Assembly: GCA_903813345.2 (NCBI GenBank)
Contig: CAIIXF020000010.1
Coordinates: 17,125,181 to 17,189,180 of the forward strand
Direction of reading: 5' to 3'
DNA: 64,000 nt
Origin: Owenia fusiformis
Lineage: Eukaryota; Annelida; Polychaeta; Sabellida; Oweniidae
Shown piece by piece: positions 10,027-20,800 of this stretch. The notes beneath the pieces were generated by a model. It did no database searches. It was not told where the DNA came from and saw nothing but the letters and a program-made list of their open reading frames with translations. The position numbers and the translations under genes are program-made. Numbering within the stretch: position 1 is the first letter of the stretch; every line of letters starts with the position of its first letter.

Positions 10027-13000
10027 TTAAAGACTGGATATGAATGCTCTTACATTGTTACAATCTATGAGGAATTTGGCAAAATATTTTAATATTTTAA
10101 TTTTGCTGTTCATGATCTCCTTTATTAAGAATTCAGGCATTAAGTTGCTAATAGGAATATTTTCAGCTAGTATTTTGAAGAATATTGCTCTCTGGTTTGT
10201 ATAAGAAGGGCAGTAAAAAATTAAATGTAGTTCATCCTCTATTTGATTTAGGTTACAATTTAAACAGAGTCTATCTTTTAGTTGTATCTTTTGTCCATTT
10301 TTCTTTTTGTGTCTACCAATTTCAATTTCTAATTTGTGGTTACTTAGCCTTATTTTGCATAATATGTTTCTAAGTTTGCTGTTTTTTATCATAAGGTAAG
10401 GCTCTTTTTTGAATTCAACTTTGAATAAAGAATATGTTCTTAGGCATGGGTTTTTTGAGTGATCGTTGATTAGAGCAAGCCATTGGTTTTTGTAAAGAGA
10501 TCTTAATTTATTTGATACTTTAAGATGAAGTGTTAAATATGATTGAATGTTAATATCAGATTTTAAATGATTATCCCACATATCTTGTAAATCACATTCT
10601 TTCAAAATATTTTCGATTTGTGACACCCATGATTTCCCACCGCAATGATAGATTTGAAGGTTCTGTTGATACGCTATATTAAGTTTGTGTTGAGATTGAA
10701 GAGTTAGTAATCGACACCAATATTTTATTTTTTGAACTTTCATTCTTATAATGAGGGGATACCTTCCAAATTCACCAAGTATTGCTAGATTTGAAGTTTG
10801 TGTTTTAACATGTAAAAGTTGCTTTAAAAATCTCAGTTGTAATTTTTCTATGATCTCAAAACTTTTAGATTGTGTAAGTACTTCATTACCATATTCAAGT
10901 ATTGGTAGAATCAATTTATCAAAAAGATTTAGTGCTACATCTACTGGTAGATTACCTAATACTTTGTAATAACCTCTTAGTTTAAAAATGGCTTTTGTTG
11001 CTTTTTGAGCTAAATGATTTGAGTTTGATTTGTGATTTTTGTTGGATAGAATGCAGCCTAAATATTTATACTCTGACACTTCTTCAATTATTTGGTTTAG
11101 GATAGAAAAGTTAATTATAGGTGTATTTTTCCTCTTTCCAAAGACAAGAACTTTAGTCTTTTTACAATTTATAACAAGACGCCAAGAATTGCAGTAATTT
11201 TCAAATGCATCCAAAAGTTTTTGTAAATAACTAGGATTTGGTGCACAGAGCACAATATCATCAGCCCATGCAAGATGTGTTATTGAAAGATCATTGATGA
11301 AGGCACCATATTCAGTATTTAGAGCATCCTTTACATCTGATATGAATAATTTGAAGAGGAAAGTACTGAGGGTTCCGCCTTGAATTATACCCACCTCATT
11401 TGTGAATGTATCGGTGATACCAGCATCAGTTCTAATGCAAGATTTTGATTTAGAATACATTGATTTAATGATGTTTAACATATTGCCTGTGATACCTCTT
11501 TGAATAAGTTTATATATGAGCATGTTTCTATCAATTAAATCAAAAGCTTTTTTCAGATCAATAAAGCAACAATATAAGGGCTCTCTGATAAAGACATGTT
11601 TTTCTATCAAATTATTTAAAATAAATAGATTATCAGATGTTCTACTAAATTTTTCATATGCACCTTGTAGTATGTCCTGTTTATGATTAGATACCGTATG
11701 AAATTCTAGTCTATTATGAAGAACACCTTCAAAAATTTTTCCAAGTACTGGTAGTACATTGATTCGTCTAAGTGTATCAGGGTCACTTGTTTTCTTAGTT
11801 TTGGGGATTGGAAAAATTAAGCCAAAAGCCCATTGTTCAGGATACTCATTTGTGAAGAATATATTGTTAAATATTTGGGTGATTATATTATTAAGGATAG
11901 ATTTCGATGATTTGATAAATTCTCCAGGAATACCATCCAAACCAGGGGACTTGTTAATTTTGATATTTTTGATTGCTTGATCAACTTCTTCATTAAGTAT
12001 TGGAGTATTAAGAATACTAGTTGGATCGTTTGCATACATATTTTCATATTTTTTGTTACTGTCAAAAGTGTTAAGAAAATCAATAATCTTTTCATTGTGC
12101 TTATCATTAAAATTATATTGTGTAGGAGGTTTGGCTAATTTGCTGAAGTTTTCAAACATTGCAGATGGAGATGCTCTTATTTTGACACATTCTCTGTTGG
12201 CTGTTTGGGTTGAGTTTAATAAATTCCAAAAGTGAGTTGGGTTATGATTTAGGCTATATAATAGATCATTGTACATTGTGTTATGAAAATGGCGCTTGCA
12301 CTTTTGCTTGTGACTTTTATATTCTTTATGTAGAGCACTTGTTTCTATTCCTGATTTTTCTGCTATGTGAATATTTGATTTCAGGCTCTTACATTTTTCG
12401 TCAAACCATTTATTTGCTGGAAATTTGGTGGTTTTATTTGTTAATTTTGTTTTGACAAAAACACCTTCTGCTGCAAGTGAGAGTGTTAAACTGAGTTTAT
12501 CAACTATGTGATCTATTGGACAATCCTGGTCTTTTAAGTCAAGTGATATTTCATGGAGTATAGAATTACATAATGGTGATTTCAGGTTTGATAGAAAAAC
12601 TGTCGATTTTGATTCATCCCATTTAAACTTAGCAATGTTAGTATATAAATCTGTTGTACAATTAATATTTGAGTTGCATGAAGTAGACAGTTTTGGAGTC
12701 AGTATAGAAAATGAGATAGGACAATGGTCTGATTCTGGTAATTTTGCCTGAATTTTAAAGTTTTGTATGTTCTTGAGAGCCTTTGATGATCCAATTACAT
12801 AATCTACCACACTAGCACCATTAGGTCTGATGCAGGTGTATTTTCCAATATTTTTGTCTTCACCCACTCTCCCATTGGCTATTTGCATATTTGTGGTCTT
12901 ACATAATTCTAATAGTTCTTTGCCATTTGTTCTAAGAATTTCTTGATTATTTATATCATTTGATGCCCTGTCAGTAAAAAATGAAGTGCTATTGAGTATG

Positions 13001-13623
13001 GGTAAAAGGTAACTGAGTTCACTGTCAGATCCAAATATTTCTGTTTCATAATCTGCCTTTATCCCCGTTCTTGCATTAAAATCTCCACATATATATATGT
13101 TTGAGGTACTACATTGTGCTATGGCTATTTCAGTCTCTAGAATCTCAAAAAAGTCCAGTGTATGAAAGCATGATTTCTTATGGGGAATATAGACAGTGGC
13201 TAGTAAGATGGGGTCATTATTTGGAATATTGACTTTTATCCATGAGAGAAAATCATATTTTTTGTCTAATATCTCAATATTGTTACAATATAGATTATCT
13301 TCTATCAAAATACCAATACCACCCGAATGCTTCTTATTGCTCTTTGTTAACTTAGCATGATTGATAAAATGGTACCCTGGTATGAATATGTTATCCTTAG
13401 GATTGATCATGGTTTCTTGTAGAAATATAATTTTATGGTTTTTGATTAGATTTTCAAAAATATCTGGGTCAGTCAGTTTATCACTTAGTCCATTAATGTT
13501 CCAACATAATATATCAATGTTCTCATTAGAATTCTCATTTGTTGAATCTGTGAGGTTGCAAGGGTATTTTGATTTGCCTGTAGTCTCTACCTCAGTTTCA
13601 GTATTCATAGTATAGTGACCCAC
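10027..13623 (-). CDS. LINE ORF2: AP endonuclease - reverse transcriptase
   Basis: About 1,198 codons counted from a GTG at 13623; the first ATG is at 13608 (MNTETEVE), the more likely start. The N-terminal APE-type endonuclease (about residues 35-305) has CWNINGL, FLQET, YICGDFNARTG, the VVDYVIG segment and SDHCPISF, the expected catalytic and DNA-contact motifs. The reverse transcriptase (about 540-860) has KSPGLDGIPGEFI, a conserved INVLPVLGKIFE segment, CCFIDLKKAFD, IIQGGTLS and the catalytic AWADDIV (Asp 788-789), then KTKVLVFG and YKYLG. Near the C terminus a CxxC...H...C cluster (C1120, C1123, H1133, C1138) follows the pattern of CR1/Daphne-like elements. It nicks target DNA and copies the element's RNA by target-primed reverse transcription. 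Every key residue I checked is present. Confidence 0.95.
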   Translation of the reverse strand: MGHYTMNTETEVETTGKSKYPCNLTDSTNENSNENIDILCWNINGLSDKLTDPDIFENLIKNHKIIFLQETMINPKDNIFIPGYHFINHAKLTKSNKKHSGGIGILIEDNLYCNNIEILDKKYDFLSWIKVNIPNNDPILLATVYIPHKKSCFHTLDFFEILETEIAIAQCSTSNIYICGDFNARTGIKADYETEIFGSDSELSYLLPILNSTSFFTDRASNDINNQEILRTNGKELLELCKTTNMQIANGRVGEDKNIGKYTCIRPNGASVVDYVIGSSKALKNIQNFKIQAKLPESDHCPISFSILTPKLSTSCNSNINCTTDLYTNIAKFKWDESKSTVFLSNLKSPLCNSILHEISLDLKDQDCPIDHIVDKLSLTLSLAAEGVFVKTKLTNKTTKFPANKWFDEKCKSLKSNIHIAEKSGIETSALHKEYKSHKQKCKRHFHNTMYNDLLYSLNHNPTHFWNLLNSTQTANRECVKIRASPSAMFENFSKLAKPPTQYNFNDKHNEKIIDFLNTFDSNKKYENMYANDPTSILNTPILNEEVDQAIKNIKINKSPGLDGIPGEFIKSSKSILNNIITQIFNNIFFTNEYPEQWAFGLIFPIPKTKKTSDPDTLRRINVLPVLGKIFEGVLHNRLEFHTVSNHKQDILQGAYEKFSRTSDNLFILNNLIEKHVFIREPLYCCFIDLKKAFDLIDRNMLIYKLIQRGITGNMLNIIKSMYSKSKSCIRTDAGITDTFTNEVGIIQGGTLSTFLFKLFISDVKDALNTEYGAFINDLSITHLAWADDIVLCAPNPSYLQKLLDAFENYCNSWRLVINCKKTKVLVFGKRKNTPIINFSILNQIIEEVSEYKYLGCILSNKNHKSNSNHLAQKATKAIFKLRGYYKVLGNLPVDVALNLFDKLILPILEYGNEVLTQSKSFEIIEKLQLRFLKQLLHVKTQTSNLAILGEFGRYPLIIRMKVQKIKYWCRLLTLQSQHKLNIAYQQNLQIYHCGGKSWVSQIENILKECDLQDMWDNHLKSDINIQSYLTLHLKVSNKLRSLYKNQWLALINDHSKNPCLRTYSLFKVEFKKEPYLMIKNSKLRNILCKIRLSNHKLEIEIGRHKKKNGQKIQLKDRLCLNCNLNQIEDELHLIFYCPSYTNQRAIFFKILAENIPISNLMPEFLIKEIMNSKIKILKYFAKFLIDCNNVRAFISSL

Positions 13624-13628
13624 TCTGC

Positions 13629-14387
13629 TTATTGCACTACATTTCTGTTGATCCAGATAGGGTCCAAAGAATCCATTTGATTTGTATTACTGTTATTGGA
13701 GCAATGCTTTGGTATGTTAGTGTCATTGAAATTTCGGGTTACATCGTTAGGGTACAGAGTTTTGAGTACATTCCTTGCTACATGCTGTCGTCCCTTAACA
13801 TTGAAGTGTAGCCCTTGTCTCCCTAGGATGCTCTTGTTATAGTCAGTTGTATTGATTCTAATGAAGTGTATGTCTTGCTTCTTACATTCTGATTGGGTAG
13901 CTGAGTTTATGGCGTCAATCTTGGTGTTGAGCTTGTGCGAGGCTGGTTTATCTCTCCGATAAGGTATTTCTACGACAGCTGTTTTGGTCTTGTTTGTGTT
14001 ACTAGTTGTTTTGAGGGTAGTGATTAGAGACTTCATTTTAGATATTGTTGTAGTTGTATTTTCGACGGTGATATTGTTGGTTCCACATTGTACAACCACA
14101 GTGTCAGGTTTCATTCGGCAAACAGTTTCAGGAATAGTGGAGTTGATAAATTCTATGGTTGCTCCTCCATGAACATTCCCAGTGGCAACGATTTTTTGGT
14201 TTGATTGACTGTTTATTGCTGCTGATATACCATAGCCATTACTGGCTGCAATGTATAGCATTTTTGGTGTTTGTCTTGGTGTTGGTTGTACAGATTGTTC
14301 ATCTTTATTTTCCTCTTGTATCTGTTTTGAATTATCTTTCTGCAAGTCATCAGTTTGCCATTGTGTAGCGCTTTCAGCAGTTTTCAT
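13629..14387 (-). CDS. LINE ORF1, 5'-truncated: coiled coil plus SGNH-esterase-like domain
   Basis: 252 codons from the first ATG, but the frame is open without an ATG for 48 more codons to 14531. Those codons encode a Lys/Leu/Ile/Glu-rich coiled coil (for example KLQIEKLKKEII), so the ATG at 14387 is internal and the true start has been lost. The C-terminal half resembles SGNH/GDSL hydrolases: block I-like MLYIAASNGYG (about 43-53, lacking the usual Asp of GDS), block III VVVQCGTNNI (97-106), and block V GLHFNVKGR (192-200, catalytic-type His 194). Such esterase-type ORF1 proteins are known in CR1-group LINEs and are thought to act in the RNP. The stop (13629-13631) lies 20 bp before the ORF2 ATG, compatible with termination-reinitiation. 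Confidence 0.8.
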   Translation of the reverse strand: MKTAESATQWQTDDLQKDNSKQIQEENKDEQSVQPTPRQTPKMLYIAASNGYGISAAINSQSNQKIVATGNVHGGATIEFINSTIPETVCRMKPDTVVVQCGTNNITVENTTTTISKMKSLITTLKTTSNTNKTKTAVVEIPYRRDKPASHKLNTKIDAINSATQSECKKQDIHFIRINTTDYNKSILGRQGLHFNVKGRQHVARNVLKTLYPNDVTRNFNDTNIPKHCSNNSNTNQMDSLDPIWINRNVVQ

Positions 14388-14574
14388 CTTGGACTGGAGC
14401 TTACTATTGAGTTTATCATTTTTCTTGGTAGTTGATATAATTTCCTTTTTCAGCTTTTCTATTTGTAGTTTTTGCTGTTTGCATATGTTGTTGCTTTTCT
14501 CTAAGGAAGCCCTAAGAGAGGTTATTGTTTCTTAATTGATCAATTTATCTTACCTAATATTATTATGATGTCAA

Positions 14575-15250
14575 TTGTATACAGTTAAACCTGCAATTGT
14601 AGATATGTCTCTGTCATATACAGTCAAACTTGTTATAGAAACCTAGTTTAGCCTTATATAGTTAAATCTGCATTGTGGATATGTCTCAGTCATGTAAAGT
14701 CAAACTTGTTACACAAACCTTGTTTAGCCTTATACAGTTAAACCTGGATTTTGGATATGTCTCAGTCATATATAGTCAAACTTGTTACAGAAACCTAGCT
14801 TAGCCTTATATAGTTAAACCTAAAATTGTGAATATGTCTCATTTATGTACAGTCAAACTTGTTATAGAAACCTAGCTTAGCCGTATTCGGTTAAACCTGC
14901 ATCGTGGATATGGTTCAGTCATATCAATCAAACTTGTTATAGAAACCTAGTTTAGCCTTATATAGTTAAACCTACATTGTGGATATGTCTCAGTCATGTA
15001 AAGTCAAACTTGTTACACAAACCTTGTTTAGCCTTATACAGTTAAACCTGGATTTTGGATATGTCTCAGTCATATATAGTCAAACTTGTTACAGAAACCT
15101 AGCTTAGCCTTATATAGTTAAACCTAAAATTGTGAATATGTCTCATTTATGTACAGTCAAACTTGTTATAGAAACCTAGCTTAGCCGTATTCGGTTAAAC
15201 CTGCATCGTGGATATGGTTCAGTCATATACAGTCAAACTTGTTTTTATAG
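14575..15250. repeat. 76-bp satellite with 304-bp (4-mer) higher-order structure
   Basis: About nine copies of a 76-bp unit (GTTAAACCTGCATTGTGG, ATATGTCTCAGTCATATACA, GTCAAACTTGTTATAGAAAC, CTAGTTTAGCCTTATA). A variant block recurs at a shift of 304 bp = 4 units (ACACAAACCTTG at 14711 and 15015), so four-unit blocks were amplified together. The element ACAGTNAAACYTG in each unit resembles the termini of the CAGTGAAACC MITE family. The array starts about 40 bp from the truncated 5' end of the LINE. Confidence 0.85.
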
Positions 15251-15326
15251 AGACCTAGATTCTTGTATAAGACTATGCCTTAGATATGCACCTGTGATAA
15301 GGGATTATGTCAAGATATACAAGCCT

Positions 15327-15533
15327 TTAGACAAATTTCATTTCTGGGCCTTTCACAAGCACTTTTACAGCATTTTTGTCGTACGGATTATTTTCTTCCC
15401 ATTCACAAGTGACAATATCCCTTAGGGTAGCTTCATATTTATCATAGTAATCATGAAATCCTCGTATTGTTGAGTCTATTTGGTAAACCTCAGAGATGTT
15501 ATTTGATTCAGCCGCCATAACATACTTTCTCAT
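15327..15533 (-). pseudogene. HIRAN-like domain fragment
   Basis: A 68-codon frame. After MAAESNN it reads IDSTIRGFHDYYDKYEATLR, then CEWEENNPYDKNAVKVLVKG and stops soon after (MKFV). The spacing between RGFH..Y and the E-x-x-N-P-Y-D-x-x-A-V core matches HIRAN-type nucleic-acid-binding domains found in SNF2-family ATPases and in many stand-alone invertebrate proteins. The usual end of the domain (a VGH.P-type segment) is missing: the frame stops just before it. It may be a first exon whose partner I cannot find or, more likely, a broken copy. The downstream side runs into the 76-bp satellite. Confidence 0.45.
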
Positions 15534-17072
15534 GTGTGCTGCGCAAACTTTGATTCGCGGTAGTTATTATGACGATAAAATAAAAGTCAAAACTTTTACC
15601 TGATAAATATCGCAATATTTCTTTATTTTACCAATAGTTGGTCCTTTAAAAATGTAATATTATGGTAAATGAATGACACAAGACATGATTTGGCGTGAAA
15701 AAACAGTAAGTAAGATAATATTCATTTCAAACCAGGCTTCGAATTCTGATTTTCACATATTATCGCCCAATCAAAATGATAACTTATATGTGCGCTTATT
15801 GGGACTTTATTGGTTTGATTTCTCTCCAATTCCATGGTATTTCACCTCAATTTCACAAGCGCACTGTGCGCCAATAGGCGATAATACAGTAAGTATATGT
15901 GGGAAATATAAATAAATAAATATGAACTTTTATTTAATTTATGAAACCCAACAGGGCACAAATGAAATTATCAGAATTATCAAATTTATTGCTAGAGTAT
16001 TAGATAATATTGATATTATCAAATTTCTCTCTATATGTGATAAAATCAATATTATCAAATATCGCTATTATCTGCTTATGGTAATTCCTTCAGTCCAAAG
16101 TTTTTGTTCTTTTGTCATCTTTTTTCAGTTTTATTGATATCATCATTTTTATCGCTAATGTAAAAGTGGATCCTCAAAACCTAAATGTCTCTACCGTTCC
16201 AAAAACCCCTTTGAAATACATTAAAGTACTATCAAGACTAGTTGAATAATTTACTCTGGTATTTCTCAGAAAATCTTTTTCAAAATCCATTGTTAAAAAA
16301 AATAAAAATAAAAATTGTTGATGGTTTCTTGGATATGTGGACCAGCCTAATATATTGGACCCTGATATATTTGACTTTAGCTTTTTCTTGGAAAACACGC
16401 TTCGCATGTAGATTAGAATTTAACATCTAGAAAAGCACTATATGTCAATTTGTCAGAAAGCTTATTGTTTAGTGCGCTACCATCTCGCAAATGAAATGCC
16501 CTTGTTGCCTTTGGTTTTATCATAAACTAGAGTGAGAAAAACCTTAACAAACAACACATTGAATAAATAGGTGTGTGGTTTGTATTATAAATTATATGAT
16601 GAAGAAAGGAAGTCAATCACATTGTTCAGATTGCTGTATGAGGATAAGAAAAATAAGCTTCGTCAGATTGAGAGTTACAACGTTGGATCACAGCAGGTTT
16701 ATCAGAGAAGCTGAGCTAATTACATCAGTCACTGTAGCATCCGTACTATGGGGAATATTACAAAAAGGTTAAAGCCTTCAAAGACAATCGTTGTTTTGTA
16801 ATATTCAAGGTTTGCACGTCTTGAATCGTATAGGCTCAAATAAACCTCTGTTACATGCAAAGATTGAGTCCATAGAGGATACAATGAGTTTTCATAGAAT
16901 TTGAAATATAATGATTTGTTGGTCTTTAGAGAGCTCAGGTGTATGTTTCAGGTGTATGTTTAGCTGCAATGAAAGATATTATATTTTTAGTTATCTTTTC
17001 TTTCCTCTTGTTTGTCATGTGCGTTTCTTTCACCAAATACGATATCTTCATCATTCTAGTAAGTGTATTTTT

Positions 17073-17849
17073 ATCCCATCGAACGAAGTTCGGAGGGATA
17101 TAGGGAATGGCTCCGTCTGCGCAGTCTCAAGTCTGTGGACCCTGAAGAAAGATAACTAACACCGCAATCAAATCAAGACAAAGAAAGAAGAAAATGAATG
17201 AAGAAACCAACGCAGCAACAATCAATGATGTCCATACGTCCATCTGTCCGTCCGGGCAATAACTCAAATACCTTTGACCCGATTTTGACCCTATGGAAGT
17301 AGAAGTTCTGCTCGAAAGCCGATTTTCAAAATGGCAACTTATTCAAAAATGGTGGCCATTTTAGTGCCGATTTTACAGTAATTTAAGTACAATATCTAAA
17401 ACTGTAATAGCAATATGTTTTAAATGTAAAAAATTATATAGGACATTAGTAAAGCTAGAAATGAAAATCTAAAAGAAGCACATGGCAGCCATCTTGAAAA
17501 ATGGCGGCCTTTACTCACTATTTTACGGTTTTTGCTTTAACTCCAAAAGTAGTGTAGCGATTTTGTTCATATTTTGTATGTGAATACTATAAGCATGGTA
17601 CATTGTCTAATGACACTATTGGTAGAAGGCGGCCATTTTTCAAAATGGCCACCATTTTATCCTATTTTACAATAACTAGAAAAGTAGTAGAGCGATTCTG
17701 TTCATATTTGGTATGTGATAACTACAAGCATGGCACACTGTCTAATGACACTTGTGGTAGAAGGTGGTCATTTTGAAAAATGGCTTCCATTTTTGCTATA
17801 TACTTTAATTTTGTTTGTAAAAATGCCAGCTTTGGCTGTTCGATGGGAT
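17073..17849. mobile_element. TATCCCATCGAA-family non-autonomous element (copy 2)
   Basis: Terminal inverted repeats ATCCCATCGAAC (17073-17084) and GTTCGATGGGAT (17838-17849) match perfectly over 12 bp. The interior has CCGTCCGGGCAATAACTCAA, repeated AATGGCGGCC motifs, and a tandem pair of about 135-bp units (TAGTGTAGCGATTTTGTTCA... and TAGTAGAGCGATTCTGTTCA...). It has no transposase. Fairly well preserved compared with copies at 4257, 24202 and 61592. Confidence 0.7.
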
Positions 17850-20800
17850 TTGCTACGCTTTGGCATTGCTTTTATCTAGTTTTTTATTAGGATCGCTTTT
17901 GTAACAGCAGGATACAAATAAAATGTATATGGTACTGCCAGGCATTACAATTAAAGGGTAACACATATTGTTTAGCAAATCAAATGCTCGTTTTTTGTGT
18001 TGCTCACCCTTTAGTATAAGTTACTGCTTTAAAGGTGCAACAATTAGTGCATGGGGTTCATTCAACGATCATCGACCAGTGTCAAAATATATCTAAGTTT
18101 GGATATATCATCAAGACTAACACATATTTTCATTATCTACAAAGAAACCCCCCGGATGAACATTATTTCAGCTGATATTCCTCTTGAAATGTGGTGGATC
18201 TTAAAATCTATAAGTGGGACTCCCTTTATAGAAGCTTTGAACTGAATTTACACTTCTTAATGCTGAAATTAAATAGTTTATACATACATTTTAAGAAAAT
18301 AGGTATGTCAAAGAAGGTTTTAAGCCAAATATTGACCTGATAGCTCAGAAAAAATAAAAAATTTCGAATTTTCTAGTCCTTGTTGCCCCTTTAAAACACC
18401 TCTGCCTGTTTATGTAGGAATAGTTTAGTAAAGATCGTCACACATTTATAAAAGGGAGGTTTTCATTTTGACAAATCAATTTCACATTTTATGAGTGAAG
18501 TTTCAAGATCTTCTATTTGTGTTTAATAGGAAAAATTGGCATCTAGATTTACTCATCACGTAATTCCACACATCATGGTCTCATACCATATCCTGTAAAT
18601 GGAAATGAAATAAGGCAGTTTGGATTGTACAAGGATTCATATTGGCTGATGCACATGTATCCTTTGCAGAGGCTATTTCACTCTCCCGATGTTAACATAA
18701 TCATTGTAAATGGATAACTTTATCTTTGAGACGATTACAATAAACTGGAATTTGCAAAACTCCCCCAATTTCTTAATAAAAATAGACTGATCCAGTAGAT
18801 TCGCCTTAGAGCCGCCATATTGTTTTTATAGGGGAAGCACTATTATCATAAACTAAAACATGTAATTCTGTCTGGGGGTTATATACACATTTTAAAAGAT
18901 CCCTTTCACATGCATTTTTCATACTGTGTAAGGTTGACTCTTTATGTTTTGAATAAATCACTTTGAGTTCTTCAAATGAATAAGGTCCTTAAAGAAGTGT
19001 ACGGTGTACAGTGTTCAGTGAACACCTATAGAGCCACAAGAATGTCTTCATTATTTGTAGGTGTTCACTACAGAGAAGTGATTTTATACAGAAGCCAGTG
19101 GAATATGTGCTGAGAAGAGATGTTCACTAATTACTGGTGTTCACTAGAGAGAGGTGTTCACTTAGTTTTATCGTAATTCATAGGATTTGCTTGTCTGTAA
19201 AGCAGCTCTGTAGTTCTTTTCAGTTCTTTTCAATTCCCCATGAATCTGGCCATTGTTGTTGATCCATATTCCCATTGGCACCATTTAGCAATAGATTAAG
19301 TAAGAAGTAATACTACATCATTCATTCAACTGATAACAAGGTGTGTGATGTTATAGCAGTGCCAAATTAAAGCTCAATATGCTGATATAGGGCTCTATTG
19401 AATAATTCTCATCACATTTTGAAAAAGTGTTTATTGTTTTCATCTTTTTCTGCTTGTTGGGTGGATGTATTGTTGGTTTCCACATAAATCTAGTCATTAA
19501 AATTCCAGGAGAACCGCTTATCTATTTAACTTGAAGTTTTTACAGATGCAAGAGCAGACTTAGTGCCAATATCTGATTAGGTGGCATGCTAGGTACATTT
19601 TGTACATTATTTTGTATATTAACAGCCATTGCTCTCCAAAGTGAGATATATATCATAGTACGTCTTGTTTTGTTTTGAAACTGCATAATGCTCTGATCTC
19701 ATATGAGGTCCTGATCTGATGGGAGCCATTCAGAATCAGATTTAACAGAGTCTCGTTTCATCTAAAGATTGTGAGCAAGGGATAGTAGTGACTGTGGATC
19801 CCACAATGAGTGGGAGCGGTAACAACTGGCACGCAGTATGATAATTATTATTATGTACATATAGTGCTAAATGTCATTAATCATCTACATTACATAATAG
19901 GCATCTTCTATTGTCAATAGCCTGGAGAGTTAATATCAACCAGAATGAAGAACAGGGTTGATGGTATTTAATACTTGCTTTATGGATGGATCAATAGATG
20001 GCACAAGGAGTTTTGGTCGCGCTTGAATGCTTAAGCTTTATATGAAGAAACTGACAAAAATGATTTCTCACCATATCAAATATTTACAATTGAATTAATG
20101 TAAAACTCATTCAGCTTTACTAGAAAGTAACTGAAAATCAAGCCTTTCTCGTTGAAACTGATAGAGTAATATCTCATTCGAGTATGTCAAAAAATTAAAC
20201 AAGATTTAGGTATTTTATGTTAAAGTCACGCCTCTCTCCGAAACGCAATCTTAGGTTGTTCCCGGGTCCCTGGTAATATTTTGTGCTTTAATGAGAAAAT
20301 ATACAATAATGAACAAATGGAGCAAATACTGTGAAGAAATACTCACGATAAAGATGTTAGTTTGACGACTGTTCATTCAATTGCTCAGAAGTTCGCTGGT
20401 AAACTATCTTCGAAGATTTCTGAATTTAGAATGTCATGTGACTAACTAAAAAGAAATTTAAATAACTCCGCTTAAATTAAACATGCGTATAACTACAAGG
20501 ACTTTAGACATTTCGAAGCTGTTAGTATTTTACACATCTTTCCAAATACAAAATGTATAATGATAATTTCAATTGACAATTGTGAACACTTACAGAAAAA
20601 TAAAATTAATTTCATTATGGTTTAACCCCCTCCTCCCAAAAAATGTTGCATTTGGCTTTCACTTAAATTTTTCTAAAATCAACAAAATTCTTCCGTCCCT
20701 TTCCCTCCCCTCCCCTAACAAAAGTAACCTTGTTATTCAACAACTGTAAATATTTTGACATGATCGCTTAGGTTTAATAACTAGTATCAATGCTATATAT

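Larger units (their letters stand above)
9720..14535 (-). mobile_element. CR1-like non-LTR retrotransposon, 5'-truncated, ORF2 intact
   Basis: A LINE lying on the minus strand: an ORF1 (13629-14531, open upstream without an ATG) and a full-length ORF2 (10027-13623) separated by a few bases. About 300 bp of 3' region follows ORF2. It ends near an AATAAAAGAATA hairpin at about 9738-9773. The 5' border lies at about 14531-14535, where the ORF1 frame meets a stop and plain AT-rich sequence, so the 5' UTR and the start of ORF1 are missing. No target-site duplication could be found by eye, so both borders are approximate. The lack of any stop in about 1,200 ORF2 codons suggests recent insertion. 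Confidence 0.9.

Noticed and set aside
10185-14368. Several plus-strand ORFs of 60-94 codons
   Set aside because: They are antisense shadows of the LINE reading frames.
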